In this document: positions 45,562 to 56,840 of the stretch, piece after piece | How positions within the stretch are numbered: position 1 is the stretch's first letter | Layout of the letters: each line of letters opens with the position of its first letter | Source of the DNA: Ananas comosus | Taxonomy: Eukaryota; Streptophyta; Magnoliopsida; Poales; Bromeliaceae | NCBI RefSeq assembly: GCF_001540865.1 | Contig: NC_033621.1 | Span: 15,188,213-15,252,212, forward strand | Length of the DNA: 64,000 bases | Direction of reading: 5' to 3' | Notes under the pieces: generated by a model | Databases searched by the model: none | What the model was told of the DNA's origin: nothing | Seen by the model: the letters and a program-made list of their open reading frames with translations, nothing else | Translations under genes and position numbers: made by a program

Positions 45562-48225
45562 ATGGCGTCGCTTCCGCCTTTATCTACTCGTCCTTCATTA
45601 GACTATACCCTGCTCAAAACGTATCTTGAGACTGACCCTACTAGATTTGTTCTGGGTCCCTTCTTTACTGAAGAACCATCTGCTGATGACTTCCCTTATT
45701 CTGACGAAGGTCTTCCATTAGTGGCCAAATCCATTCATCTCCATTCCTGGTACTCTACGGCTTCAATAGGAAAAAGTCTTCGAACCTGGCCTAGTGTTTC
45801 AGATGCTTATTTAGCTTGGTTAGATCGCGTTGAAGCTACTTATGGTGACCTCTGGTGGGAAGTTGAGATTTATGAAGCTATTCGGCTATCTCGGAAGCCT
45901 CCTATAGGCGACAATCTTCTTCTGGCTTCTGCTCTCTGTTTCTGGTCCCCTGTTTCCAACGTTTTTCTTTTTAAAGGAGGACCTCTTACTCCGACTCTTT
46001 TAGATGTAGCTGCCATCGTTGGTCTACGACCTCATGGTGTTACTCTCTCCATGGCCTACAATCCTGATGGCGTATCCGATTTTGAGGCCCATCTTGACCT
46101 CACTGATTTGGCCTACTCCAAGTTTCTTCTTAAATTTGTAGGTGAATCCCCTGCCCCTGTCACTAAGAAGGAACACACAACATTCCTTCTATATTGGTTA
46201 TGTCATAACCTCTTCTGTACTTGTTCACAAAAGATTAATCGAGATTTTGTCCCCATCACCGTCGGTTTGACTAACGGCGATAAATTAGCTCTTGGGCCTT
46301 ACTTTCTTGCCTTTGTTTATAGAGAGATTTTTGATTCCATTAAACCACTACCCTCTGGAGACGATGTAACGATCAGTTCGGGTTGTAGTGTTTTCTGATT
46401 TTTGCATATGTTTTTACAGATTTACTTCCCTAACTTGTGTCGAACTCCTTTAGATAAGGATTCGGCTGCTCATTTTGATTCTTACAGGCTGGCTCTCGGC
46501 TGTCCTCCGCCACTAACATTAGGCCGCCCTTCTAATTTTCTTTCTTATTTTAAAATATTTTATGAATCTCGTCCTCATTTCTCTATCCATTGGTCTCCAC
46601 TGACTGACCGTGTCACCGGCCCATCTTGGCTTCTAGCACGGTATGAAGCCATTCAAGGCAAACTTGCCTCTTCTCGTGCCGGCGAGTATGCAGATGTTTG
46701 GTATTCTTTTTTGGCAACCAGGGACTTGCACATTGGCATGAAATCACGCTCAAAATTGTTGCCTAGTACTGAGGTTTATTCTCCTCAATTTGTAGCATGT
46801 CAATTTGGATTCACCCAAGCAATTCCTGCTCCAGCCAAGTTTTTTACAGCTAATACTGCCTCTTACCGATCTCCCACCAAGAGTATAGCCGAGGCAGATC
46901 GGATTTCGGCCATGGGGAATCGACTTTGTCGATTCTTCAAATTAGTAAGTTTCAGGCCGAACTACAGGGGTAGTAGGTTTCCGTTATACCGTCACCTGGG
47001 ATCATTTTGCCGATCGCATTTTCCATCGATCTGCGATACAAGCATTCCGCCAGACTATTCTCCCACTCGGTAATATTCTCTGTTTAAGACCACTTTTCCT
47101 TCATTTTTAACATCTATGAAATTAATTTTTTATTCACTTGTTCCTCAGATGCAGCGGTACCTATCCTAATTGATCCCGCTGTTTTCACTGTACCGAAAGA
47201 AGAATCAGAGGAGATTCCTGATACCCCACATCCTTCTTCTGTAATATATTCTCCATTTCTTTTGATTTTTCTTTTCTTGGTATATGTAATGCTTACTTTT
47301 TCTTTTTTGCAGTCAATTTCGGTTTCTCCATCGGTCCCAGCTTCAGAGAAAAGGCCGACGGAAGCTACACAATCTACTCCTCCGCCGCCTCCAAAGCGGC
47401 GCAAGTCAGTCGTCAAGAGACCGCATTCGTATTCCTAGCAAACCGAAAGCACTCCTTCGGCTGACGTTTTAAAGAAAAGAGCCGAATATGTACCTTTGGT
47501 TACGATTCCAGAAAGAAGAGCCGAAGAAATATTTTCGACTGATGCTCCAAAAGAAAGAACCGAAGTATCATCTTCAGCTGCTGAGCAAAGCTCTGTTTCG
47601 AACGAGCCGATTGAGATTGAGGTAAACCAATTTTAATTATCTGTACTCAATCTTTTTATTTCTTCATTTATTTATTCTTTTCTCCCAATAAAACAGTCAT
47701 CTCCTGAAAAAATCCATTTTGCTCATTCTTTGAAAACGCAGATGGATAGGCAACTCTGTCGTGAAACTCGCCTCAAAAAGAGGCAAGAAGCAGAGAAGAA
47801 CAGGGCAACTCAAGAAAAGACCTAAGAGTTGCCAACAAGTGGTGCAGCATCACCAATGCCGACAACAGAAGGAGAAAATATGAATGTACCTTTGGAAGAA
47901 AGCGTTGGAGGAGCCTTACTTGACTCCTGAAGCTTCATCGTCTGTTCCAGAAGATCCTCTGTCTGCAACTCTTCACTCTCTCTTAGTTTCGAGTCCAAAT
48001 TCTAATGAGGGAGATGATTCGACTACCATTGTGATGTCGTCAGACACTCAACAACAGTTTGATGAGTGTCTACGATTATATAGTCAAGGTCTCCCATATT
48101 TGGCTCAGAATCTTAGAGCAATTTGATCGGTTGTGCGCTCTTTCACTTGACTTGGTCGATCGGTCAGACATCTCTTCTGCTGGTAAATGTTTTGTAGAGA
48201 TTCTGTCATCTCAACTTTCTTCTTT
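45562..48225 (+). pseudogene. Tat2: plant-mobile-domain (PMD) gene, multi-exon, mutated
   Basis: A PMD protein carried antisense to gag-pol. Exon 1 begins MASLPPLSTRPSLDYTLLK at 45562. Typical PMD sequence follows: LASALCFWSPVSNVFLFKGG, LTPTLLDVAAIVGLRPHG, LLYWLCHNLFCT, LALGPYFLAFVYREIF. At codon 279 (46396-46398) a TGA replaces an expected Trp, and the same frame continues (QIYFPNL, WLLARYEAIQG, VWYSFLATRDLH). A frameshift near 46965 moves the reading to VTWDHFADRIFHRSAIQAFR. Probable later exons are 47148-47230 (donor GTAATA), 47318 to about 47620 (acceptor TTGCAG; contains PPKRRKSVVKRP, a likely nuclear-localisation signal; an in-frame TAG at about 47437) and 47697-47823. A last open stretch is 47884-48225. 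The function in the transposon is unknown. Confidence 0.75.
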
Positions 48226-49435
48226 ACTTTTAAGCCGAAGTAATGAAGTGAAAACCCCTATTCTACTGGCCAGATTCGATATAAATCACCGCAAGTAATT
48301 AATTTTCCCCAACAAATTTTGCAACTCTTTTTTGCTTTTTGGTGGCGGTAATTCTGATATAACTTTCGCCTTATTTTTATCGATTTCAATCCCCTTCTTA
48401 TATACCAAGAATCCCAGGAAATTTCCTGCTGAGACTCCAAAAGCACACTTCAAAGAATTCATCTTCAAATTAAATTTTTTCATTCTTTCAAAGACGAGCT
48501 TTAAATCTACCCAATGTTCAGCTTGAAATTTGGATTTCACAACTATATCATCAATATAAACCTCCAACATTTTGCCGATTAAATCATGAAAAATAAAATT
48601 CATTGCTCTTTGATAAGTAGCTCCGACATTTTTTAAACCGAACGACATGACTACCCATTCAAAGGTTCCAATAGCCCCTGAGCATCTAAAGGCCGTTTTA
48701 GCTATGTCTTCTTCGGCAATGAAAATTTGATTATAACCAGCATGTCCGTCCATAAAAGACAAGATTTCATTCGGCAGCCGAATCTACTAACATATCAGTT
48801 ATTGGCATTGGATATTCATCCTTAGGTGTAGTCAAATTTAAGTTCCTAAAATCAATGCAAAATCTAAGTTTGCCATTCTTTTTTCGCACTGGAACTATAT
48901 TGGATACCCAATCAATCATAACGGGCCGCTCTTATAAAACCGGCCTTTAAAAATTTTCTATTTCATTTTTCATTTGGAGTACAATACTCGGCTCAAACCT
49001 ACGAGCCAGCTGTTTATAAGGCTTATATCCATTTTTAATAGGTAACCTACGCTCTACAATTTCTTGGCTTAGTCCTGTCATTTCTTCATAACTCCAGGCA
49101 AAGCAGTCTTTGTACTCCTTTAGCAATTCTTTCAGCTCCTCTTGTTGTTCAGCCGAAAGCTTGGCACTAATATAAGTCGGCTTCTTGTCTCCATCGGATC
49201 CTAAGTTTACTTCAATTAGTGGATCCTGAGTTTCCAATTTTTTTTCACCGACTTTGATAGGCAATTCTTCTATCAATTCTTCTAAGTTCAAGTCAGTTGT
49301 TCGCCTAATCACTTCATCTGGTGTATCACATTCGGCTGGAACAGCCGAGTTCCCCATATTTTTCATATCGTCTTTAACAACTGGTTTTACTGCATTTTCA
49401 TTATCGGCCGTTTCGGCCTTCTTGTTGTACACCAC
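48225..49435 (-). pseudogene. Tat2 pol: reverse transcriptase, lacking RNase H and integrase
   Basis: The minus strand starts near MVYNKKAETADNE and runs through a linker. Then come the reverse-transcriptase blocks: VRKKNGKLRFCIDFRNLN (about 48850-48900), FMDGHAGYNQI, RCSGAIGTFEWVVMSFGLKN and the catalytic YIDD box at about 48556-48570. The thumb follows as LLGKINYLR, an in-frame stop (Arg CGA to TGA), then FISNLASRIG and LLRLKSKEES. Past about 48225 no RNase H or integrase sequence follows: the antisense PMD gene begins at once. Stops at about 48946 and 48785 also break the frame. This copy could not move without help. Confidence 0.82.
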
Positions 49436-49506
49436 ATCATCGGCCTGCTAAGCCGAATTTATCACACAGCCGATCCTGTCGATCAGCTCTTCTTGCCGAA
49501 GCTCCT

Positions 49507-50160
49507 CTAAAGCTTCGGTTCTTGATTCTTCACGTTCCATTTTAGCCAACTTGGTGGCTCTTCGACTGCCACCATAGCTTTTTCGCCTTTAGAGAGGATT
49601 AACTGAATCCCCTCCCCCGTAACTCTTACAAAAGAGATTTGGTCTGGATCAGCGTCGGCCCAATTGATGTGGCCGACCTCTTCTGCGTTGACATCCACCA
49701 TTTGGGGTTGTCCTTCGGCCCGGATTTCTTCAACTTTATCTCCTATCCACTGGAATAATTTTCCGTATAGTGTGGAAGGCACGCATTCGTTTGCGTGTAT
49801 CCAATCGCGTCCGAGTAGTAGGTTGTAGTGGCTATTTGTATCCACTACAAAAAATGCAGTTTGTAAAGTTTTAGAATCTACCGTAATCTCGGTCGTGAGC
49901 ACCCCTCGAGCTTGTTGACCGCTATCGGTGAAGTCAGTCATAATTGTATCAGTGGGCTTCAACTCATCTTCGTCCTTACCTAGCTTCTTGAAGAACGAAG
50001 TGGGCATGACATTGACCATCGCTCCGCCATCCACCATGACTCGGCCTACTGGCCGACCTTCGATTAAGACCCGAATAAACAAAGGCCTCACGAACCTCGT
50101 CTGTATGGCCGATGGTTTCTCAAAAACTACCGCATCGGCCGGTTTGACATCCTCTAGTTG
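49507..50160 (-). pseudogene. Tat2 pol: aspartic protease domain
   Basis: FVRPLFIRVLIEGRPVGRVM leads into the active-site motif VDGGAMVNVMP (Asp-Gly-Gly, as is usual in Tat elements, instead of Asp-Ser/Thr-Gly). LLLGRDWIHANECVPSTL follows, a typical retropepsin C-terminal motif. The frame is open from about 50158 to 49507. A stop (TGA) at 50158-50160 separates it from the upstream linker. It processes gag-pol in active relatives. Confidence 0.82.
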
Positions 50161-51020
50161 TCATTGGGCCACATTGAGCCCAACTTCTTCCTCCATCTCC
50201 TCATACTCAGTATACTCTGCTTTAAAGGACTGCGGCAGACTATAAACCATGTTGACATCGACCGGTCCTTCATCAGCCGAGTTTCCTTGAATCCTTTGTT
50301 TCTTTTCTTCGGATTCCTTAGTCGTCTCAGCCGAAGAATCACTTTCCATCCGCACTTCCCTCTCTTTAGGAGGCCATCTCTCTGGTTTAATGATTGTCTC
50401 GAGGGAGGCTATCTTGTCCTCTAACTCCCTCCTATTCATCTTCTCCTCCTGCTCGGCCGAAACCGACTGTTCAATTTTCGATTTTAACCAAGGAACAGGC
50501 GATGAGCCGCCTACCTCGTGGTCGTTTCGCATCGGGCGAAAAGGATGTGGTGGTTCATTAGGCCGTCTCCACACATTCAATTTTATCCCCTTTCGCTTCG
50601 TCGTACTGTTGCCTCCTCTCGGCTTACAACCTTTGTTGCCGACGTTTTTGTATCTTTGTTAACATCGGCCCTTACCATCTGGCCGATGGTTTTACTTCGG
50701 CTTCGTGCTACTTGTCTACCGGCATATTTGCCGGTACCTTCACTGTTCTTAAATGATTTTTTAAGATTTCTCCTCTCCCAAGGTCTCGGCCAGGGCTGAA
50801 TGCCGAGCTCATTGACCAATCTTCGACTAAGGAATTCTATGTCTCCCTCAGTCATTTCTTCAAACTTCGGTTCTGGTCTCGGCCTGGCTTGATGCTGCCA
50901 GTGCGGCCGATACCCAAGAAACCTTTGCTTTGAACTGAATGGTTTTTCTGGATAACTCCATCGACTATGAGGTTCATCTCGTCGGTTATGGTAGTAGTCA
51001 TGCAGAACTTTCTGCATCAA
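50161..51020 (-). pseudogene. Tat2: gag-pol linker region
   Basis: Two open stretches (51020-50583 and 50580-50161) in the same frame, separated by one stop codon (50580-50582 boundary). The protein is charged, with Arg-rich and Glu-rich parts and a short coiled-coil-like MNRRELEDKIASLETI. Tat gag-pols usually carry such a variable spacer between nucleocapsid and protease. The first ATG in each piece is only formal; in the element this was one polyprotein. Confidence 0.65.
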
Positions 51021-51079
51021 TAAATCTTTTTTGTGTTGAACCGAATTGACTTCCGGTTTCGTCTCGTTGGAGGCTTCAC

Positions 51080-52279
51080 CTAAGCCATCCTCTTCTTGAT
51101 CATCTCCTTCAGGAATGTCATCAATTCATTCAATTCGTTGCCTGTCTTTTTGTTGTTGATAATGGCTTCCCAATCATTTTTCATCATTTCGGCTTTGCAT
51201 CTTACGCAAAACCGAAAGTTCCTTTTGGCGTGTGCAATATTTTCTGCGGTCGTTTTGTCCGCAATCTCTTTTCCTTTAGCATTCACCATGTTAACCTGTA
51301 ACAGAAAAGAATTTTTGTCAATTCCTGTATTTTCATTTTCTTGATCGGCTAAAATAAGCCGACCCTCGTCTATTTCTTCTTGGATCTGCCTTTTTGCAGT
51401 CACTTTCCCTTTTCCTTTCGTATTCACCATATTGACCTGGGATGGAAAATAATTCTTATCAATTTTCATATTTTTATTTTCTTGGTCGGCAAATATGAGC
51501 CGACCCTCATTTATTTCTTTTTGAATCTGCCTCTTAATGGCAGTGCATTCATTTGTCTTATGGCTCCATAAGTGGTGCCATTTGTAATATCGTCTACGTT
51601 TTAATTCTTCCATAGGAGGTATTGTTTGACCCTCCTGCAATTGAATTCGACCATTTTTTAGCAACCGATCAAAAATTAGATCGGTCTTTGATACATCAAA
51701 CGAATATGTGTATGCCGACACCCGTGCTTTCGCCTCGCTTGACTTAGTAGGCTTCAGCAAAGCACATTTGTATGGCTGTCGACTTTTTACAATCTCGGCT
51801 GCATATACTTCGGCTTCATCAGCCGAATCTTTAGCCTCTTCAGACGAATTCGGCTCCTCATGAGTCGAAGACTCTTCAAGGAATGAGACATTTTTCTCCT
51901 TCCCTTTGTTCCACTCTTTGTTTCGGCTCCATCTGGGCCGATGTTCATTATTTTCTTTTCGGAATTGCTCATATTGAGCAACCCGAACAACCCGAACTTC
52001 CAAATTGAAAAGATTTGGAAGGTATTTGTTTTTAAAATGATCTCTAATTTGAAAATGCAATCCGTTAAATGCTATTTTGGCAAACTCCGACTCTGGCATT
52101 CTTACAAAACAACGGCTCCTAGCTGTCTTGAATCGGTTCAAATATTTCTCAACCGATTTTTCCGTTCTTTGTTTGAACTTAGCCAAATCGGCAACCGATA
52201 ATTCTGGTTCAGTTCTATAGAATTGTTCATGAAACTTTCCTTCTAATTCGTCCCAATCCCAGACGGAATTAGCCGGCAA
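51080..52279 (-). pseudogene. Tat2: gag (retrotransposon gag domain and nucleocapsid-like part)
   Basis: 399 open codons. Residues about 1-120 are a retrotransposon gag (PF03732-type) core: WDWDELEGKFHEQFY, FKQRTEKSVEKYLNRFK, CFVRMPESEFAKIAFNGL. Around 230-260 is the Tat zinc-binding-like block (YYKWHHLWSHKTNEC, with Tyr where the first Cys is usual). A roughly 40-residue segment starting KRQIQKEINEGRL is present twice in tandem. A CVRCKAEMMKNDWE motif follows near the end. Confidence 0.78.
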
Positions 52280-53157
52280 ACTTGTATACTAAATGAAAGC
52301 CGTCTTGGTTAATGAGGTGTTAAATAATCTTAACTTTAAAATGGATCTGCTGCGGCTTCTCGGCATCGTGCCGTGAGCCGTGCAACATGTTCGACCGTGT
52401 TCTTGGTCTCATCTCCAGAAAACTTATCAAATTTCGGTATTTTTCAATTTGCCGGGTATGGATGTTCTGCGTTTATATTCGCAGGATAAGGTGATCTAAA
52501 TACAAGCCGCATTGCCAGCCTTGCGCCTACTCCGAATGTATTTCGGATGGCTTCCTCTATTTGCGCATAAATTTCATTATTATTCCCTTGTGCGGGAACT
52601 TGTGCTTGTACTGGATTCGGTCCTTGTGGTAGACCGAAATTTTGTACCACAGGGTTAACTCCTTGTACATTCGGAGCCTGCCCCCTAGCCCCTACATTTT
52701 GGGGCTGGTATGTTGCTACTGGTGGAGGAGGCGGTAACCCCCATGCTATCTTAGGTTGTTAGCCGGCATTGACAACTGCCGGTCTATAAATTCCTTGAAA
52801 TGGTGCCCCCTGATATTGAGGTTGACCGTTTACCGGTGTTACAGGATTTTGTAACACTGGTGTCATTACAGGCGCTTGTAAGCCTGCTATCGGCTGCTCA
52901 TTCCGAGTTAATAATTGCCCTATTCGGGCAATATTCTCGTTAGAGGCCGTGATTGCGGCCAACACTGCATCTAGCCGTGCAGTACTAGCATGGCTATTTT
53001 GGTCCAAAACTTGTAGGACTCGAGTCATTTGCCCAAGCGCCTGAGCCAAACTAGACTCTTGCTGACCAGATTGGCCGCTAGTTAGTTTCACCCTCAGCGG
53101 GTAAAACCGCTTGGCGTTCGGCAATATTTTCTGAATTGCTAGGCTGTTCGCTCCCAA
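52280..53157 (-). pseudogene. Tat2: gag N-terminal region
   Basis: Open pieces 53157-52759 and 52650-52444, separated by stops. The first contains SSLAQALGQMTRVLQVLDQN and an Ala-rich helix (ARLDAVLAAITASNENIA), then a Gln/Pro-rich part. The second is Pro/Gln/Asn-rich with NEIYAQIEEAIRNTFG. They are colinear with the gag core that follows on the minus strand. No start is certain, because the first ATG of the polyprotein may lie near 53210 (ATGGCTGACGATAATGCC). Confidence 0.65.
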
Positions 53158-53246
53158 AACTTCTAGGAACAGCCCTATTTCGTAAATTCATGGCATTATC
53201 GTCAGCCATAATAATCAATAACTGATAAAAAATTACCTTAAAACGT

Positions 53247-53267
53247 GTCCCACCGGGCGTGTCAAAA
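53247..53267 (-). promoter_or_regulatory. Tat2: primer-binding site
   Basis: Just inside the 5' LTR the minus strand reads TTTTTGACACGCCCGGTGGG. This matches the TTTGGCACGCCCGGTGGGAC-type site used by Tat/Ogre-lineage elements (tRNA-Arg primer, from family knowledge), with one or two changes. Confidence 0.7.
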
Positions 53268-53269
53268 AT

Positions 53270-53634
53270 TGTTCGTAGCCGAAATCCCTGGTCCTTGACC
53301 CGATCAAAGACCCTCCTCGAGAAGCATGTCGCGATGAAAACGGCTTATGGTACTGACCCTCGAAGTTTGCGCCCTTCGAACGATCAAGCGATTCGACTAA
53401 CGAGGGATCAAATCAGCCGGGTTCGAAAACCTTTAAAGTAAATTCGGTTCGGCGGGATGAGCCGAATGTACGGACCGAGCGAGAAATGAGTACGGCAGAA
53501 GAGCTGAACTAACAGAAAATGTGAGAATTGGTCGGCTAGAGAAGCCAAATGCCTTTATATTGAGTGGAAGGAAGTACAAGGGTCGAGTGTGCCGGATAGC
53601 ATGCAGACTCGGTTGATCTACTTTACGGACTACT
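53270..53634 (-). mobile_element. Tat2: 5' LTR, interrupted
   Basis: Matches 44280-44640 almost base for base from TGTTCGTAGCCGAAATCC to CTTTACGGACTACT. It stops at 53634, where CACTA2 begins. The missing half should lie beyond CACTA2, outside this window. Confidence 0.88.
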
Positions 53635-53930
53635 CACTACAACAAAATGTAGCTCTACCGACGCTTTTTTAGGGATGCTTCGCTGAAGTGTCGGCAAATT
53701 TTAATTTATCTCCTAAATTATCGATGCTTACCCAAAGCGTCGACAGGATGGAATTTTAGGCGCTTAATTAACTTCCCGCGAAACACTCTGCCCGCGAAAC
53801 GCCCGCATAGCGCGAAATAGTAGCGCCAAAACTGAAAAAAAAAAAAACCCTAAATCTCATATTAGTTCTCTTTTCACATATCCTCTGTCACCAAAATGCC
53901 TTTTTCCATTCCTCCCACCTTCCTTCACAG

Positions 53931-54200
53931 ATGAAGAAGAAGGTGATCTCCCACCTCTATCGCTGCGCCCTCTCCCGCTTCTGCTGCCGCTCCCACTTCT
54001 CCGCCCAATCCTACCGCCACTTCGTCTAGGGCCCCCAGCTCCTCTCCCGCGCCTGCTCCTTCTCCCTTTCCTCCGCCTCCGCCTCCGCCCCCGCCCTCGC
54101 CCACTCCGCCATCGCAGAGGCCGACCTTGCCGCTGCCCTCGACGCTCGCGATGCCGCGCCCCACATCTTGAAGGCCCTCGCCCCAGCCCGTGGTTGAGAA
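53931..54200 (+). pseudogene. Captured TPR-like gene, exon 1 fragment
   Basis: GC-rich and unlike its surroundings. From ATG at 53931 it reads MKKKVISHLYRCALSRFCC, HFSAQSYRHFV, an in-frame TAG at 54028-54030, then QLLSRACSFSLSSASASAP and AEADLAAALDARDAAPHILK. The Ala-rich helical style, with the later pieces at 54813 and 56690, suggests a plant TPR-repeat protein. The sense strand is the same as CACTA2. It is a pseudogene copy; the parent gene is not in this window. Confidence 0.6.
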
Positions 54201-54812
54201 TGTTCCAGAATGCTCGTGAATGGTGCTCGTAGATCAGGTACTATACGTTTCTTTCTCAGTGAATGCGACGACTATTTAAGTTTTATTTGGTCTTCTTACT
54301 GCTTTACTTGTTATGTTAAAAAGATTTTGAAGCTTGCCAATTACTATTTCCTGCGGAAAACTGATTTTAGGTATGGAAACCGAAAGCTACATTCCGGTAT
54401 GTTCTGTATCACTTAAGCGCTAACTTATCGAAGTGGTCTGATCTGCGATGGTGGTGTTCAAGAATGTGAATTTGCTGGATAAAATAACTACTGTGAGGAA
54501 TGGATCCAGTAAAAGTTTTTGGGTCTTATTTTGAGTGGTTCTTATATTTATTTCTATACAAAACAAAATAATTCTATACCTTCTTCTTAATAAGTATTTG
54601 GTTGCATTTTGGCTTATGTGAACAGCAACTTGAGTTTGAAGTACAAATAATAGAATATAATGATATTAGCAAAGTACTCCATGTGTAGGCATACTGATGG
54701 TGTCCATTTGGTGTGTTTTGCTTAATTACTTACATGTTGAACAATGTTCTTTAATGGAGTATTAATTAATTTGTTGTTATAATTTCCTTAGTATTACTCT
54801 GTAGATTCTCCC

Positions 54813-54915
54813 CATGCTCTGATCCCTCGACGCCGCCCTCTCCCACCTGCCACCAAATCCCTTCCCCCCAGCGAGCGTGGCAACGCCTTCTTCAAGTGCG
54901 CCAGGCTGGAGAAAA
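54813..54915 (+). pseudogene. Captured TPR-like gene, exon 2 fragment
   Basis: Reads LDAALSHLPPNPFPPSERGN and AFFKCARLEKI, the RGNAFFK motif typical of the first helix of a TPR repeat, then GTGAGTTT as a plausible donor. It is GC-rich, in the same sense as 53931. Confidence 0.55.
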
Positions 54916-56689
54916 TTGTGAGTTTAAGTCCTAGTTCGTATTCCGATCTTGAAACACATTCATTTTGATGCTTTGGAGCCCCCAAAATCCCTAAAGCACT
55001 TTAGAGCTCCACTGCTTTACAAAATGGCAGTGGGAATTTGGGGATTATGGAGACTTCGGACTCTAAAGAATCAAAGTGGTTGCGCTCAGAGGGTGCATTC
55101 GAAATGAGGCCTAAGTGTTATTTCTTTTTTAATTTAGTTTCTTTTCTAATTTACCACATCAAGTAGCTTGTGAATAATGATTTGATCTGATAATGTAGGG
55201 AACTTTCAATGAGGATGTGTGAATTGACTCCTGTCGACCATGCATATCTTGTTTTCAAGCTTTTCTGGAAAATTAGCTAATTAGCTGATACCAGCTGTTT
55301 TTTCCCTTTTTTGTTTCGGGCTTGTCGTTATTGCTTTCCTCTCGAAGCATTACTATTGTTGATGTCATTTTATTACTTTTAGGCAAGTGTGTGACAAAAT
55401 TGATGTCTGTCTCATGAAATAAAAATATTCCTCCGTTCTATAGATCGAATTTGTAACTCTTAACTCAAATTGAAGGGACTGGAGATCAGACTTTGCTTGT
55501 TCCTTTAGTCTGAACATGATTTTAGAAGCCATGATAAAGTTCAACTTGTGTATGGGTCTTTATCTTGGATTTAGTTAAGTGTTATTGTTCTTTGGTTGCT
55601 AAACATGTTAAGTATACTCAAATGTGTGAAATTGGCCTGATGCTGAATTCATGTTTTGACATGTGTTGACAATAATATGTAAGTTTGGTCATTTTACTTG
55701 ATTAAATTTCTATGCTAAACAATTTCTTCGTCAAATGACAAAATCCTGTTAGTCTTCATATAACTATAATGATTTCGTTCCATTTTCACTTGAGAATGTT
55801 CTTTGCACAGGGAGCTCATTCTGCATCTTGCTAGGTTTGTTTAAGTTAAATCACGAGCTAGAAACTATTTCACCAGCCTCTTTGTTGAGTTCTTCAAGTT
55901 CTTACTTTATTTGTTAACGAATTTGCGGTCCAGAGACTACTTTGAAATGATCCTTGAACTGGGTACTATGATGACGGACCAAACAAAGTTTCTGTTGATT
56001 AATCAGAAATAATGTCCTTCAACTTTGAATAGGTCTAGTATTTGTGTTGCTTGAATGTAGAAGCATGAAACTTGTTTAGATGAAGTTACATGAGAAATGT
56101 CTAGCTGCGCAATGGTTTGGTCAATAAGATTTCAAGAGGACTTTGGAATCTCTTGTGGTACTTACTAATTAAAAACTGGTAGGGCTTTTCTGAAGAATCT
56201 ACTCAAAGAGCATCAATTTCTATAGAAGGTCTAGATAGGCCCCAAGTTTATGAGTCTGAATTTTGAAACATATTGTGAATTAGAAGTAGTGGCAAAGCCT
56301 GTCAACCTCCAGATTTTGAGAAATAGTTTGTGCAGAATGAAGCAAAATAATAGTTATATCTTAAAATTTGCATTCATTTACCCAACGATCCTTCTGCTAT
56401 TTGAAAAATATGGTCGTATTAAAAAGGTAGTTGATGCTGAATTTTAATAGACCACACTCTTCTTTCCAAAAGATAGGTGCTTAAATTATCTAGAAAGCAT
56501 GAGAAGTAGGTGACATATTTAGGCCTTGTTTGGTTATGCATCAATTTTGCATTTTTTCCCCCTTTTTTTTCTCTTTCACTTAATTCCATGCTTTGCGTAG
56601 TATGATGACAGATTGTTTGCAATCTCTGCAATAATGGTGTTTGTTTTTTTTTAAAAAAAAAAAACTAGTAGGAACAATTATCTCTAAGG

Positions 56690-56840
56690 CCTTCCCATCC
56701 TCGGCGAGTGCTACGAGCACAAGGGATCCATCGAGGCTGCACGGAGCACTTTCGACCCTGCCATTTGGATCGACGCCTGTTTGGAATTGGCTTGGCAGGA
56801 CCTGCAGAGGCTATTCGGATCCAGAGGCAGACTCCCACAT
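56690..56840 (+). pseudogene. Captured TPR-like gene, exon 3 fragment
   Basis: Reads LGECYEHKGSIEAARSTFDP and AIWIDACLELAWQDLQRLFG. LGECYE.KG....A...F..AI.ID is the classic TPR helix pattern. AAGGTTAATT follows as a possible donor (near 56841). Confidence 0.6.
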
